This document shows, in pieces, positions 1 to 6,832 of a stretch of 16,479 nucleotides of DNA (its first letter is position 1; the number at the start of each line of letters is the position of its first letter). Made by a program: the position numbers and the translations under genes. Where the stretch lies: contig JAEORJ010000224.1 in the NCBI GenBank assembly GCA_016840945.1, forward strand, positions 1 to 16,479, given 5' to 3'. Source of the DNA: Candidatus Gerdarchaeota archaeon (GTDB lineage Archaea; Asgardarchaeota; Heimdallarchaeia; JABLTI01). Under the pieces are notes generated by a model that saw only the letters and a list, made by a program, of their open reading frames with translations, had not been told where the DNA came from and searched no databases.

Positions 1-770
1 AAGAATAACGCATTTTGCTTTGTCATGGTAGCTACTGCTAACCAGAAGAAAGCTTGCCACCACTTCTTTTTAGATGCAAATAAAAACGCTATAATAGTCA
101 ATAAAGTTACAGGCCCTGGATTCAGCCAGTAAACACCATCATAGATTACATTTATTGGAGCAATAGCCATTAAGAAACCACCAAAAAAGGCGATTACTTT
201 AGAGTGTTTATTTGTAATGATATTTTTTAGAATTAAATACACAACACCAGCGCAAGCAGCATCTGATAAAATCATTGGAAAAGCCATCCAGAGTTCATTC
301 ATGCCAGGTCTCCAGGTCAATATTAAGAAATAGAGGAATACTGGAGGGTAGGAATAATAATCCAGTACATTTGGTTCCTCAATCCAACGATAAGGATACC
401 AGTCACTTTCATACCAAGCTGTAATCCATGAACGATAATAATAATCAAAATCAACAAACCCTCTGATTTCAACATTGTTAATATTAAATGGTAAATTTAA
501 GTTCCAGAAAATTGGATCAGTACCGATACCCCAGTTTACTCGAAATTGATAAGCCAATATTAATCTCACAAACATCCCAAAGCCTGTTAGTAAGATTACC
601 ATCAGAATTGTTGAGCTTATTTCAGACCAATTTTCATTTCTCATTTTATTAGCGAGGTTTTCCTTGAATTTTGACCAAAAATCCCTGAAATAATCTGCAG
701 TCCGTGAACCAGTGCTAACTATAGTGGAATCAGTTTCTTTAGTGCTTGTTGGCATTTCCTTTGTCCTCAT
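1..770 (-). CDS. GT-C-like membrane glycosyltransferase, 3' end outside the window
   Basis: An open frame runs leftward from the ATG at 770 off the window edge, giving about 256 N-terminal residues. A hydrophilic, Ser/Thr/Lys-rich tail of about 52 residues precedes a first membrane helix at about 53-76. A long, aromatic-rich extracytoplasmic loop follows (about 77-142), with a D-x-D at 107-109 (in GFVDFDYYY) and a YSYPP turn at 139-143. Further helices lie at about 143-153, 160-182, 192-212 and 218-233. The string MTKQNALFF closes the visible part. An acidic motif in the first outer loop followed by alternating short helices is typical of GT-C transferases that use lipid-phosphate sugar donors (PMT, DUF2029 and related). 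I infer membrane protein or lipid glycosylation. The substrate and exact family cannot be told because the C-terminus is missing. A second in-frame ATG at 755 is a possible start. Confidence 0.7.
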   Translation of the reverse strand, partial: MRTKEMPTSTKETDSTIVSTGSRTADYFRDFWSKFKENLANKMRNENWSEISSTILMVILLTGFGMFVRLILAYQFRVNWGIGTDPIFWNLNLPFNINNVEIRGFVDFDYYYRSWITAWYESDWYPYRWIEEPNVLDYYSYPPVFLYFLILTWRPGMNELWMAFPMILSDAACAGVVYLILKNIITNKHSKVIAFFGGFLMAIAPINVIYDGVYWLNPGPVTLLTIIAFLFASKKKWWQAFFWLAVATMTKQNALF

Positions 771-875
771 GTTAGCTTTTGTTTATGACATTATAGTTAA
801 TTACTTTTTTTCTTGAATTCAAATTTTAAATCTAGGAAAGACTTAGAAAGGTTTTTGAAGAATAGCATTAAATGG

Positions 876-883
876 GTTTATAG
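876..883 (+). promoter_or_regulatory. Candidate TATA box for the 251-aa gene
   Basis: GTTTATAG lies about 37-44 bases before the ATG at 920. This would place transcription start roughly 12-15 bases before the gene, a short archaeal-type leader. The whole 771-919 interval is a divergent promoter region shared with the glycosyltransferase gene. Called by eye only. Confidence 0.3.
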
Positions 884-919
884 ATTAACTAAAATTAAGC
901 TGATGGTTTTGGTGGTTTT

Positions 920-1675
920 ATGGCTGAAGCAAAGGAACAAAAAGATTCTGATGATTTAATCTTCGATGGAATGCTTTCAGCTATCAATGACGACGAAGGT
1001 CCAAGAATGCTTCTTAATATCAGTTCTCTAAGTGAACGTGAAGCTATTGCTACTGTAATCCATGGTATCACAGCTGTGGGTTTGGGAGAAGAAGAGAATA
1101 AAGGATTATTTGGACCAATTCCCGTTCCTTACAACAATAATTTCCGTACATTAATCTATGTGTTTTATGTTTCTCCTTCAAAAAATGACCCTGATAATCA
1201 TTCAAAGAAGTTTTGTGCATTCTTCTTTATTTTTAAAACAGAAATGATTCGCTACATCGCTAATGTTTATTCAATGATTGAATCATTGTTGGATTTATAT
1301 CAAGAAAACTATTTTCGATTTGAAGACGATCTCCAAATTGGTTCATTGAAAAGCATTTATCATGAATTAATTAAGAAACTAGCATTAAAACCAAAGAAGA
1401 GGCTATTTTGCACAAATGACAATATCACAATCGAATATGAGGAATCAAAAATAAGATTAGGCAACGAAATGACTGCTTTAATAGTAGAAAAAGAAAAACG
1501 GGTTTATGCTTATATTCCAAGAAATTTAGCAGTGGAAAGAAAGGAAGAGGTGAACAAAATACTAAAACAAATCAATAAAACAGAATATCAAAAGACATTC
1601 AAAATAATAAATCAGTCATCAAAAAAATCCTTTCTTGATTTATTATCGAAAAATAACATTGAGGTAGTTGATTAA
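920..1675 (+). CDS. Uncharacterised 251-aa protein with a GPIPVP motif, possibly longin-like
   Basis: I do not recognise this protein with certainty. The N-terminal half (about 26-140) alternates predicted strands and helices: a PRMLLNISSLSE segment, a helix ending in GITAVGLGEE, a GPIPVP motif at 65-70, and two hydrophobic strands (TLIYVFYVSP and KFCAFFFIFK) before a helix with SMIESLLDLYQ. This beta-hairpin-plus-helix order is reminiscent of longin/roadblock folds that are common in Asgard archaea beside small GTPases, but no GTPase is next to it here. The C-terminal half (about 145-251) is Lys/Glu-rich and probably helical. There is no signal peptide or membrane segment, so it is likely cytosolic. 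The lipase gene follows 69 bases downstream on the same strand. The ATG at 903 is out of frame, so 920 is the natural start. Confidence 0.6.
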   Translation: MAEAKEQKDSDDLIFDGMLSAINDDEGPRMLLNISSLSEREAIATVIHGITAVGLGEEENKGLFGPIPVPYNNNFRTLIYVFYVSPSKNDPDNHSKKFCAFFFIFKTEMIRYIANVYSMIESLLDLYQENYFRFEDDLQIGSLKSIYHELIKKLALKPKKRLFCTNDNITIEYEESKIRLGNEMTALIVEKEKRVYAYIPRNLAVERKEEVNKILKQINKTEYQKTFKIINQSSKKSFLDLLSKNNIEVVD

Positions 1676-1744
1676 TCCAATTAGCTGTTTTTAAAGTAAA
1701 CCAACCGAGTATGGATTTAGGATTTCATAAGCGGTTAGATTTCA

Positions 1745-2824
1745 ATGGGTTATTCATCTCAATCAATAACTAGTACAAAATTGATAACATCATCAAAATC
1801 TACTGTGAAGTCAATTTCAGATGTAATTACTATAAATAGAATACAACATTCCAGCAATGAACGAATTTTAGTTATAATACCGGGTTACTCAGTATCAATC
1901 CCCCCAAAAATAGGTGATCATCGATATTATATTCAAGCTCTAAAATATCATCAACAAATAAATCCTCGTGGTTATAAGAAAATCTATGTTTTTGATCTAT
2001 ATTCCAAAAAGGATGGTCGATGTAATTTTAATTCTGACATTCCTATGCTAGCAAAAGAACTATTTAGTAGTATGAATTCTATCAGAGATGATTGGAAATT
2101 TTCCACAAACTGTGAAATAGATTTTATAGGTGCATCTATGGGTGGCTTGATACTAAGAAAATTTCTAAATGATTATTTATGTAATGGTAATCAAATTAAC
2201 ACTAAACGTTGGGGTACATTAACTGTCAAGACAGTTCTCTTTATAGCAACACCAAATCTTGGTTGTAAAATTGTTGATATGCTAGAAAAGCCATTTATTC
2301 AATTCATTTTCAGAATACTATTTGGTAAAAATAACTTTTCCAAAAGCCAACAAGTAAAACAATTAGCTGTTGGAAATCAATTGATACGAAAAGGCTTGTT
2401 TCGAGAAAAGAACCGATTATATTCTTCAAAAAATAGTTTCTTGGATGAATTGAATAGTGAATCTTTAGAAACTAAAAATATAAGATGGATAACCATTCGT
2501 GGAACAAAAGGAAAATGGTATACTAAACTTATTTATTCAAATGATGAATTAAATGATGGAGTTGTTGCTGCCACAAGTGTTCCGATTAAAGCTGCAGAGA
2601 ATATTGAGGACAAAGATTTAGGTTTCTCTTGGAATCATCGTGATTTATATAACAATAGTGAAGTATGTAATCTCCTATTTGGTTTACTTGTTCTAAACTT
2701 AAATCTACATGAATATATTTTACATCAAAACCTACCAATTATGAAGTCAGTAACTAGTGATAATAATTCTCTAAAATTATCACTGAAAATATCAAAAAAA
2801 CTAACTCATGATATTATAGAGTAA
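1745..2824 (+). CDS. Alpha/beta-hydrolase, PGAP1/DUF676-like lipase or esterase
   Basis: A 359-residue serine hydrolase. A strand and oxyanion turn ILVIIPGYSV (41-50) opens the fold. The nucleophile elbow G-A-S-M-G follows at 129-133 with Ser131. A strand ending VLFIATPNLG (164-173) is the pattern seen in PGAP1, DUF676 and triacylglycerol-lipase relatives. Asp271 (in LNDGVVAATSVP) and His298 (in WNHRDLY) sit where the acid and base of the triad are expected. All catalytic positions are present, so it is probably active on a lipid or ester. No signal peptide or membrane helix is evident; a first stretch of about 35 residues rich in Ser and Thr precedes the fold. The real substrate cannot be read from the sequence. 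It lies 69 bases after the 251-aa gene and may be cotranscribed with it, although the gap is large enough for its own promoter. Confidence 0.8.
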   Translation: MGYSSQSITSTKLITSSKSTVKSISDVITINRIQHSSNERILVIIPGYSVSIPPKIGDHRYYIQALKYHQQINPRGYKKIYVFDLYSKKDGRCNFNSDIPMLAKELFSSMNSIRDDWKFSTNCEIDFIGASMGGLILRKFLNDYLCNGNQINTKRWGTLTVKTVLFIATPNLGCKIVDMLEKPFIQFIFRILFGKNNFSKSQQVKQLAVGNQLIRKGLFREKNRLYSSKNSFLDELNSESLETKNIRWITIRGTKGKWYTKLIYSNDELNDGVVAATSVPIKAAENIEDKDLGFSWNHRDLYNNSEVCNLLFGLLVLNLNLHEYILHQNLPIMKSVTSDNNSLKLSLKISKKLTHDIIE

Positions 2825-2879
2825 TTGTTGGGTTTAAAAAATAAAAAAAGAAAATACATTTGGAAATAATAAGAATACA

Positions 2880-2900
2880 TTATTTTATAAATAATATAAA
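2880..2900 (+). promoter_or_regulatory. Candidate TATA region before the six-cysteine pair
   Basis: A run of A/T with TTTTATAA and ATAATATAAA lies 36-56 bases ahead of the ATG at 2936. An archaeal start site would then fall at about 2915-2925, giving a leader of 10-20 bases. No Shine-Dalgarno site is seen before 2936. Confidence 0.35.
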
Positions 2901-2935
2901 ATGATACAATTATTGGCTAAAATGGTTGAATAGCA

Positions 2936-3133
2936 ATGGCAACAGAGTCAGAAAAGAAAATAAAATCTGAGGAAATCCCAATAGCAATTGATAAACTATC
3001 TGTTAATTATTGTGATGATTGTTGGATTACTTGGTGTTCTATCAGAGACAAAGTTGTTTATTGTTCATTTAAATATAAAGGCGAAGCAGGCTTTGTATGT
3101 TCTGATGATAAATGCATTAATGACGGCCAATAA
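2936..3133 (+). CDS. Six-cysteine mini-protein, first tandem copy
   Basis: A 65-residue protein. A charged N-terminal tail of about 24 residues leads into a cysteine core with Cys at 26, 29, 34, 43, 55 and 60, that is C-x2-C-x4-C-x8-C-x11-C-x4-C. The next gene encodes a paralogue with exactly the same spacing; the two share YC-x-DC, WC-x-IR-x-KVVYCS and KYKG. Conserved Cys pairs without a signal peptide suggest a small cytosolic metal-binding domain (zinc or iron), though a disulphide knot is not excluded. I do not recognise the family. The same segment can be read in another frame at 2988-3194, but the conservation with the neighbour supports this frame. Confidence 0.75.
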   Translation: MATESEKKIKSEEIPIAIDKLSVNYCDDCWITWCSIRDKVVYCSFKYKGEAGFVCSDDKCINDGQ

Positions 3134-3244
3134 CGCAAATTTTCTGTTTTTCAACCTTATTTTTGGTATTATTGTAATATTCTCGGCATATTAGCTAGTT
3201 AAAAAGCATTGATAATAGGATTCTAATATGGATGAATTAGAAGG

Positions 3245-3463
3245 ATGACTGAAAAATTGGTTGTTTTAGAATCGCAAGGTAAAATATTAGCTAGAGAAAA
3301 ACCGAAAGTTGAGAAAATAACCGAAGGTTATTGCATGGATTGCAATTTGGATTGGTGTAAGATTAGAAATAAAGTTGTTTATTGTTCCCAAAAATATAAG
3401 GGGACATCATGTTACTCTTGCAAAGATGGAAGTTGTAACATTAAACCAATTGCAGGATATTAA
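3245..3463 (+). CDS. Six-cysteine mini-protein, second tandem copy
   Basis: A 72-residue paralogue of the preceding gene. Core cysteines are 30, 33, 38, 47, 59 and 64 with identical spacing to the first copy, plus an extra Cys56. The 17-base string AAAGTTGTTTATTGTTC is identical in both genes (3050-3066 and 3371-3387), which marks a duplication. The N-terminal tails differ in sequence, so only the core is under shared constraint. AGAAGG directly before the ATG is too close to be an ideal ribosome-binding site. A six-codon frame beginning with ATG at 3228 ends in a TGA that overlaps this start, so translational coupling or an unusual leader is possible. The function is unknown; a small metal-binding protein is the simplest reading. 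Confidence 0.75.
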   Translation: MTEKLVVLESQGKILAREKPKVEKITEGYCMDCNLDWCKIRNKVVYCSQKYKGTSCYSCKDGSCNIKPIAGY

Positions 3464-3482
3464 TTAGATTTAATTTCTTTTT

Positions 3483-3764
3483 CTAAGATCCTTTTAACAA
3501 TTTATTGAACATGTCATCATCAGATGAAATAAGTTCATTTTTTATAACATAGAATTTCTCAACTATTTTCTCAAGATTCAATATTTGTTCTTTTGTGCAT
3601 TCTCCTTCGTCTATTTTAGCAAATGAGCTATTAACAAGTAATTCAAGTCCTTTTAAATCTTGAAATCGAATACGAACCAAATCAGAAGCCTCAACCTCTA
3701 ATCCTGAGATTTTAAATCCCGCATTAGTTAGTTTAACTGTTAAGTCAATTAATTTGTCCTTCAT
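3483..3764 (-). CDS. Uncharacterised 93-aa protein
   Basis: I do not recognise this protein. An N-terminal amphipathic helix (about 1-14) is followed by GFKISGLEVEASDLVRIRFQDL, which looks like two beta strands, a short loop with the only Cys, and a long C-terminal helix (about 58-80) ending in an acidic SSDDD patch. There is no membrane segment, so it is likely soluble. The start is well supported: AAGGTGA lies five to six bases ahead of the ATG at 3764. It converges with the second six-cysteine gene, with 19 bases between the stops. It lies downstream of the EutA gene on the same strand but is separated from it by 209 bases with a palindrome, so it is probably transcribed on its own. Confidence 0.6.
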   Translation of the reverse strand: MKDKLIDLTVKLTNAGFKISGLEVEASDLVRIRFQDLKGLELLVNSSFAKIDEGECTKEQILNLEKIVEKFYVIKNELISSDDDMFNKLLKGS

Positions 3765-3901
3765 TTTTTCACCTTTAAATTAATATTTCTCTGAGACCGT
3801 AGTTCAAATTATTTATTTCACATTAAGATATTTGTTTAAGCTTTAAAAACAATATTTTTTTGTAATTTATTTTCAGTTACTGTTTTTTGTGAATAAACTC
3901 T

Positions 3902-3928
3902 CTCAATGTGATAAAAATCACATTTGAG
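3902..3928. promoter_or_regulatory. Palindrome with TGTGA-N6-TCACA core, candidate operator or hairpin
   Basis: AATGTGAT (3905-3912) and ATCACATT (3917-3924) are perfect 8-bp arms around AAAA. The stem extends by CTC/GAG after one bulged T. It sits between the end of the EutA gene (3974) and the 93-aa gene start (3764), both on the minus strand. On the minus strand no T-run follows the stem, which argues against a terminator for EutA; on the plus strand a T-rich run does follow. The core equals the half-site layout used by bacterial CRP/FNR regulators, but that may be chance. Confidence 0.45.
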
Positions 3929-3973
3929 TTTGTTTTTTTCATTTATTAATGTTTAAGTTATAGCATTTTTGGT

Positions 3974-5413
3974 TTAATTTTCGAAAATTAATGTTTTTAC
4001 AACAACTGGAACCACTTGTTTATTAGCCATGGGTTCGCCAATATCAATATAATCGCCTTCTCTTAAACCAAGTTCATCTATCGATATAATATTGGACTTT
4101 AATTCAGTTTCTCGCTTCATAACATTTCCTACTGAATTACCAATATCATCTCTGAAAACTAATATTAAAGGTGTTTTTTGTTTAACAATAGTTGGTACAG
4201 CTGATACTATTCCCTTAGCAAAAGTCTTTAGTCGTTCATATGATAATCCAATTGTTTTATGAAAAGATAATGCTACCGGTGATTCGCCTTCCTTTTGATC
4301 TATACGTCTATATGCCATTGTAATAGCTTGATTAATTTCCTCTTCTGTAGGATTTTCTTGAGGTAAATAAGGTACAACAACAGGAATGTTGCGTATTGGA
4401 AATTCATTATCCTCGGTTACTAATGTAGTTGCACCACTCACTTGAAGAGAATATTGCCCTGCACCAATAACTGTTGCTCTAATTAATTCTGGCGGTTCAA
4501 GAAGCTTCAAATTTCCCTTATGAGTTTGCTTTTTGATTTCTTTAGCAACTTCCATCCCAATATCACCAAAGTAATCTTTGGTTTTCCCATATATATATTC
4601 AGCAACACCACCAGAAAAAGAATAATAATCAACTTTTCCATCAAAAGTCAATAATGGCGTCATCATAAGTTTCATGGTTGCTTTAGAGATATTTTCATTT
4701 TTTGTTATGACTTCAATAAGTGTTTCTACTAATCTCTTAGAAATGCGTTCTTTGTCTTTACTGCTAATTGGTTCACCTACTTTCACATTAATGCCTAATT
4801 CATCAGCGATGACTTGAGCAGCATCTTCAATTTTACTAACAATGTTATCATTGCCATTAGTAACTAAAAGTCTCCCACCAACATTTATACAAGCAGTATC
4901 AATAATGTCGCCTTCAGGTGAGATAACAGCAATGTTTGATGTTCCTCCACCAGTATCAATATTCATTATAGTTTTCTTTAATTCTTTGGCTCTGGTAACA
5001 GCTCCACTACCCATTGCAGCTATAACAGATTCAAAATTTGGTCCCGCGGTGGCAGCAACGAATTTTCCAGCTTCAGCTGCTAGTAATGAAACTATCTTTT
5101 CAGCATTCTTCTTTTTAGCTGTTTCTCCTGTTACAATAACTGCTCCAGTATCAATATCCTCTTTTGTAATGTTGGCATTTTTAAATTCTATTTGGAAAAT
5201 CTCTGATAATTGATCAAAATCAATAGTTTCTCGATCAATTAGTGGTGTAAGATAAATCTTACCACGGTATAGAATTTCTCTGTTGACAATCTCAAATTTC
5301 TTGGATGATCGACTCATTTGTTTAACTAAATGTAATTTAGAAAAAACCATATGTGAAGTTGATGTTCCGACATCAATTCCTACTGATGTAATAAAAAGTT
5401 CTTGAACGCTCAT
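3974..5413 (-). CDS. eutA: EutA-type ethanolamine ammonia-lyase reactivating factor
   Basis: A 479-residue ASKHA-fold ATPase; the length fits EutA. In the known family EutA restores ethanolamine ammonia-lyase by exchanging damaged adenosylcobalamin, using ATP. The first phosphate loop is GIDVGTSTSH (12-21). The family-typical segment DTGAVIVTGETAKKKNA spans 88-104, followed by ATAGPNFESV (121-130). The second phosphate loop is NIDTGGGTSN (151-160), and the adenosine motif FSGGVAEYIYG is at 266-276. The mid-region EIVNREILYRGKIYLTPL is also EutA-like. No EutB, EutC or microcompartment gene is within reach. The HEAT-repeat gene lies 87 bases upstream on the same strand. The ATG at 5413 has no clear Shine-Dalgarno site. 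Diol-dehydratase reactivases are distant relatives; the match here is clearly better to EutA. Confidence 0.88.
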   Translation of the reverse strand: MSVQELFITSVGIDVGTSTSHMVFSKLHLVKQMSRSSKKFEIVNREILYRGKIYLTPLIDRETIDFDQLSEIFQIEFKNANITKEDIDTGAVIVTGETAKKKNAEKIVSLLAAEAGKFVAATAGPNFESVIAAMGSGAVTRAKELKKTIMNIDTGGGTSNIAVISPEGDIIDTACINVGGRLLVTNGNDNIVSKIEDAAQVIADELGINVKVGEPISSKDKERISKRLVETLIEVITKNENISKATMKLMMTPLLTFDGKVDYYSFSGGVAEYIYGKTKDYFGDIGMEVAKEIKKQTHKGNLKLLEPPELIRATVIGAGQYSLQVSGATTLVTEDNEFPIRNIPVVVPYLPQENPTEEEINQAITMAYRRIDQKEGESPVALSFHKTIGLSYERLKTFAKGIVSAVPTIVKQKTPLILVFRDDIGNSVGNVMKRETELKSNIISIDELGLREGDYIDIGEPMANKQVVPVVVKTLIFEN

Positions 5414-5500
5414 AACTAGTTAAACTCTCAATTTAATTTTTATCTATTTCTTTTAGTATTGAATATTTAAAATTAATTTATATGAATAAAAAATAGGGAT

Positions 5501-6592
5501 TCAAATCCCTAATGATTCATATAGTTGTTTTGAACTTTTGAATCCTTGATTTTTTGCTAATGCTTTAATAGTATCTTTTATTTGTTCTTTTACTTCTTCG
5601 TCTTGTTCTTGTTCACTAGCTTCCTTGAGTGCAGAGATAGCTTTCTTCGTGTTTGGATCAATCTGTTTAATTGAAATAGCTGCTGTTTTTCTAACCCTTG
5701 AACTTTCATCTTTAACTAATGCATCTAGTAAAGAATTAATTGAGCGTTTATATTTCATAAATCCTAGTGATAGACAGGACCAATATCGCACTGTTTCATC
5801 TTCATCACTATCTAGTGATTCAATGAAGATTTCAGCTGCACGATTATCACCAATCTCACCTAGTGCATAGGTTAATGCTCTACGTTCATCAACTGTTGGC
5901 TTCTTCTTAAGAAAAGCTATAAGTGGTTCAACTGCTGCTGAATCATTTAGTTTACCTAAAGCTGTAGCTGTTTTTACAGAGACCCCTATACCATGATCAT
6001 TTTCTAAGGTTGCTATCAACTCTGGAACGACTTTTTTATCACCTATCAATCCTAGCGCTTCGGCTGCTTGTCCTCTAACCCAATCCTCATTATCTTTTTT
6101 AAGTGAATGAAGTAAAGGTTCAATAGCCCTTTTGTCTCCAATCATTCCCAATGCTTCAGCAATATTTTCTCTAATTTCTCCATCTTCACTTTTCTGTAAT
6201 AAAACAATCAATGGCTCAACTGCTTCAACAGCTTTTAAACATCCTAATGCATTAGCAACATCTATTACAATTGAAGGATCCTTAGATGTTTTTAAAGCTT
6301 CAATTAATGAATCCACAGCAGTTATATCACAGATGGATCCTAATGCTTTTGCCGCATTTTTTCTCATCACAGTTAAATGATCTTTAAGTAAAATATCTTT
6401 AAGTAATGGTAAAGCTTTAGAGACCTTACCTTTTCCAAGTATTTTAACTGCATCACGTCTAAATTTCCATTGGGAATCATTTTTAGCGATGTCAATAAGA
6501 ATATCTTCCACTTTGTCTTGTGATAAAAGTTCCAATAATTCTTCGTCCTTATTATTCAAAAGAAGTTTTTTGATATCTTCCTTAGAGTTCAA
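5501..6592 (-). CDS. HEAT-repeat (PBS-lyase-type) protein
   Basis: A 363-residue protein built almost wholly of about 31-residue HEAT-like repeats, from roughly 40 to 330. Each has a version of the consensus A-x-x-AL-G-x-(I/L)-G-D-x-x-A-(V/I)-x-P-L-(I/L)-x-x-L, as in AAEALGLIGDKKVVPELIATL and AAKALGSICDITAVDSLIEAL. The repeat register matches the EZ-HEAT family found in phycobilin lyases, deoxyhypusine hydroxylase and many archaeal scaffold proteins. No iron-binding HE dyads are seen in the repeats, so a scaffold role is likelier than hydroxylase activity. The gene starts with TTG, supported by a full AGGAGGA eight bases upstream. It could be cotranscribed with the EutA gene downstream, but any link to EutA is only inference. 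Confidence 0.88.
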   Translation of the reverse strand: MNSKEDIKKLLLNNKDEELLELLSQDKVEDILIDIAKNDSQWKFRRDAVKILGKGKVSKALPLLKDILLKDHLTVMRKNAAKALGSICDITAVDSLIEALKTSKDPSIVIDVANALGCLKAVEAVEPLIVLLQKSEDGEIRENIAEALGMIGDKRAIEPLLHSLKKDNEDWVRGQAAEALGLIGDKKVVPELIATLENDHGIGVSVKTATALGKLNDSAAVEPLIAFLKKKPTVDERRALTYALGEIGDNRAAEIFIESLDSDEDETVRYWSCLSLGFMKYKRSINSLLDALVKDESSRVRKTAAISIKQIDPNTKKAISALKEASEQEQDEEVKEQIKDTIKALAKNQGFKSSKQLYESLGI

Positions 6593-6600
6593 AATTTTAT

Positions 6601-6607
6601 CCTCCTA
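6601..6607 (-). promoter_or_regulatory. Strong Shine-Dalgarno site for the HEAT gene
   Basis: On the minus strand AGGAGGA ends eight bases before the TTG at 6592. It fixes a non-ATG start and shows this genome uses canonical ribosome-binding sites at some genes. Confidence 0.7.
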
Positions 6608-6832
6608 GTATGCCCAAATGTCTATTTTTATTTGTTTTTCTTTTATGAGGTCAAATATTGTTATTTTTCATCAATATTGATTTTGGAGGTTATTGGTATA
6701 ACCTTGTTCAACAGCTTTACGAGTTTTATGTGTTATGTTATTCAAACCCTTTTTCATTTTTTCTATGAAAGAGGTAAAAAAATATTTGTTAAGCTTAGGT
6801 ATTGCTTAAAAACTAGTAATAAAAATAAATTT

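Noticed and set aside
2988..3194. Overlapping 68-residue frame in the first six-cysteine gene
   Set aside because: The cysteine spacing shared with the next gene supports the 2936 frame; the overlapping frame has no counterpart in the paralogue.
4842..5213. Plus-strand frame opposite the EutA gene
   Set aside because: Antisense to a strongly recognised gene; composition is that of a mirrored coding strand.
5625..6380. Two plus-strand frames opposite the HEAT-repeat gene
   Set aside because: Antisense shadows of repeated codons in the HEAT gene.
5501..6592. Deoxyhypusine hydroxylase as the identity of the HEAT protein
   Set aside because: The His-Glu dyads that bind iron in that enzyme are not seen in the repeats.
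6632..6832. Upstream in-frame extension of the ComB-like gene (67 residues)
   Set aside because: Rich in Phe, Tyr and Cys with no family similarity; ATG at 6833/6836 gives the usual ComB length.
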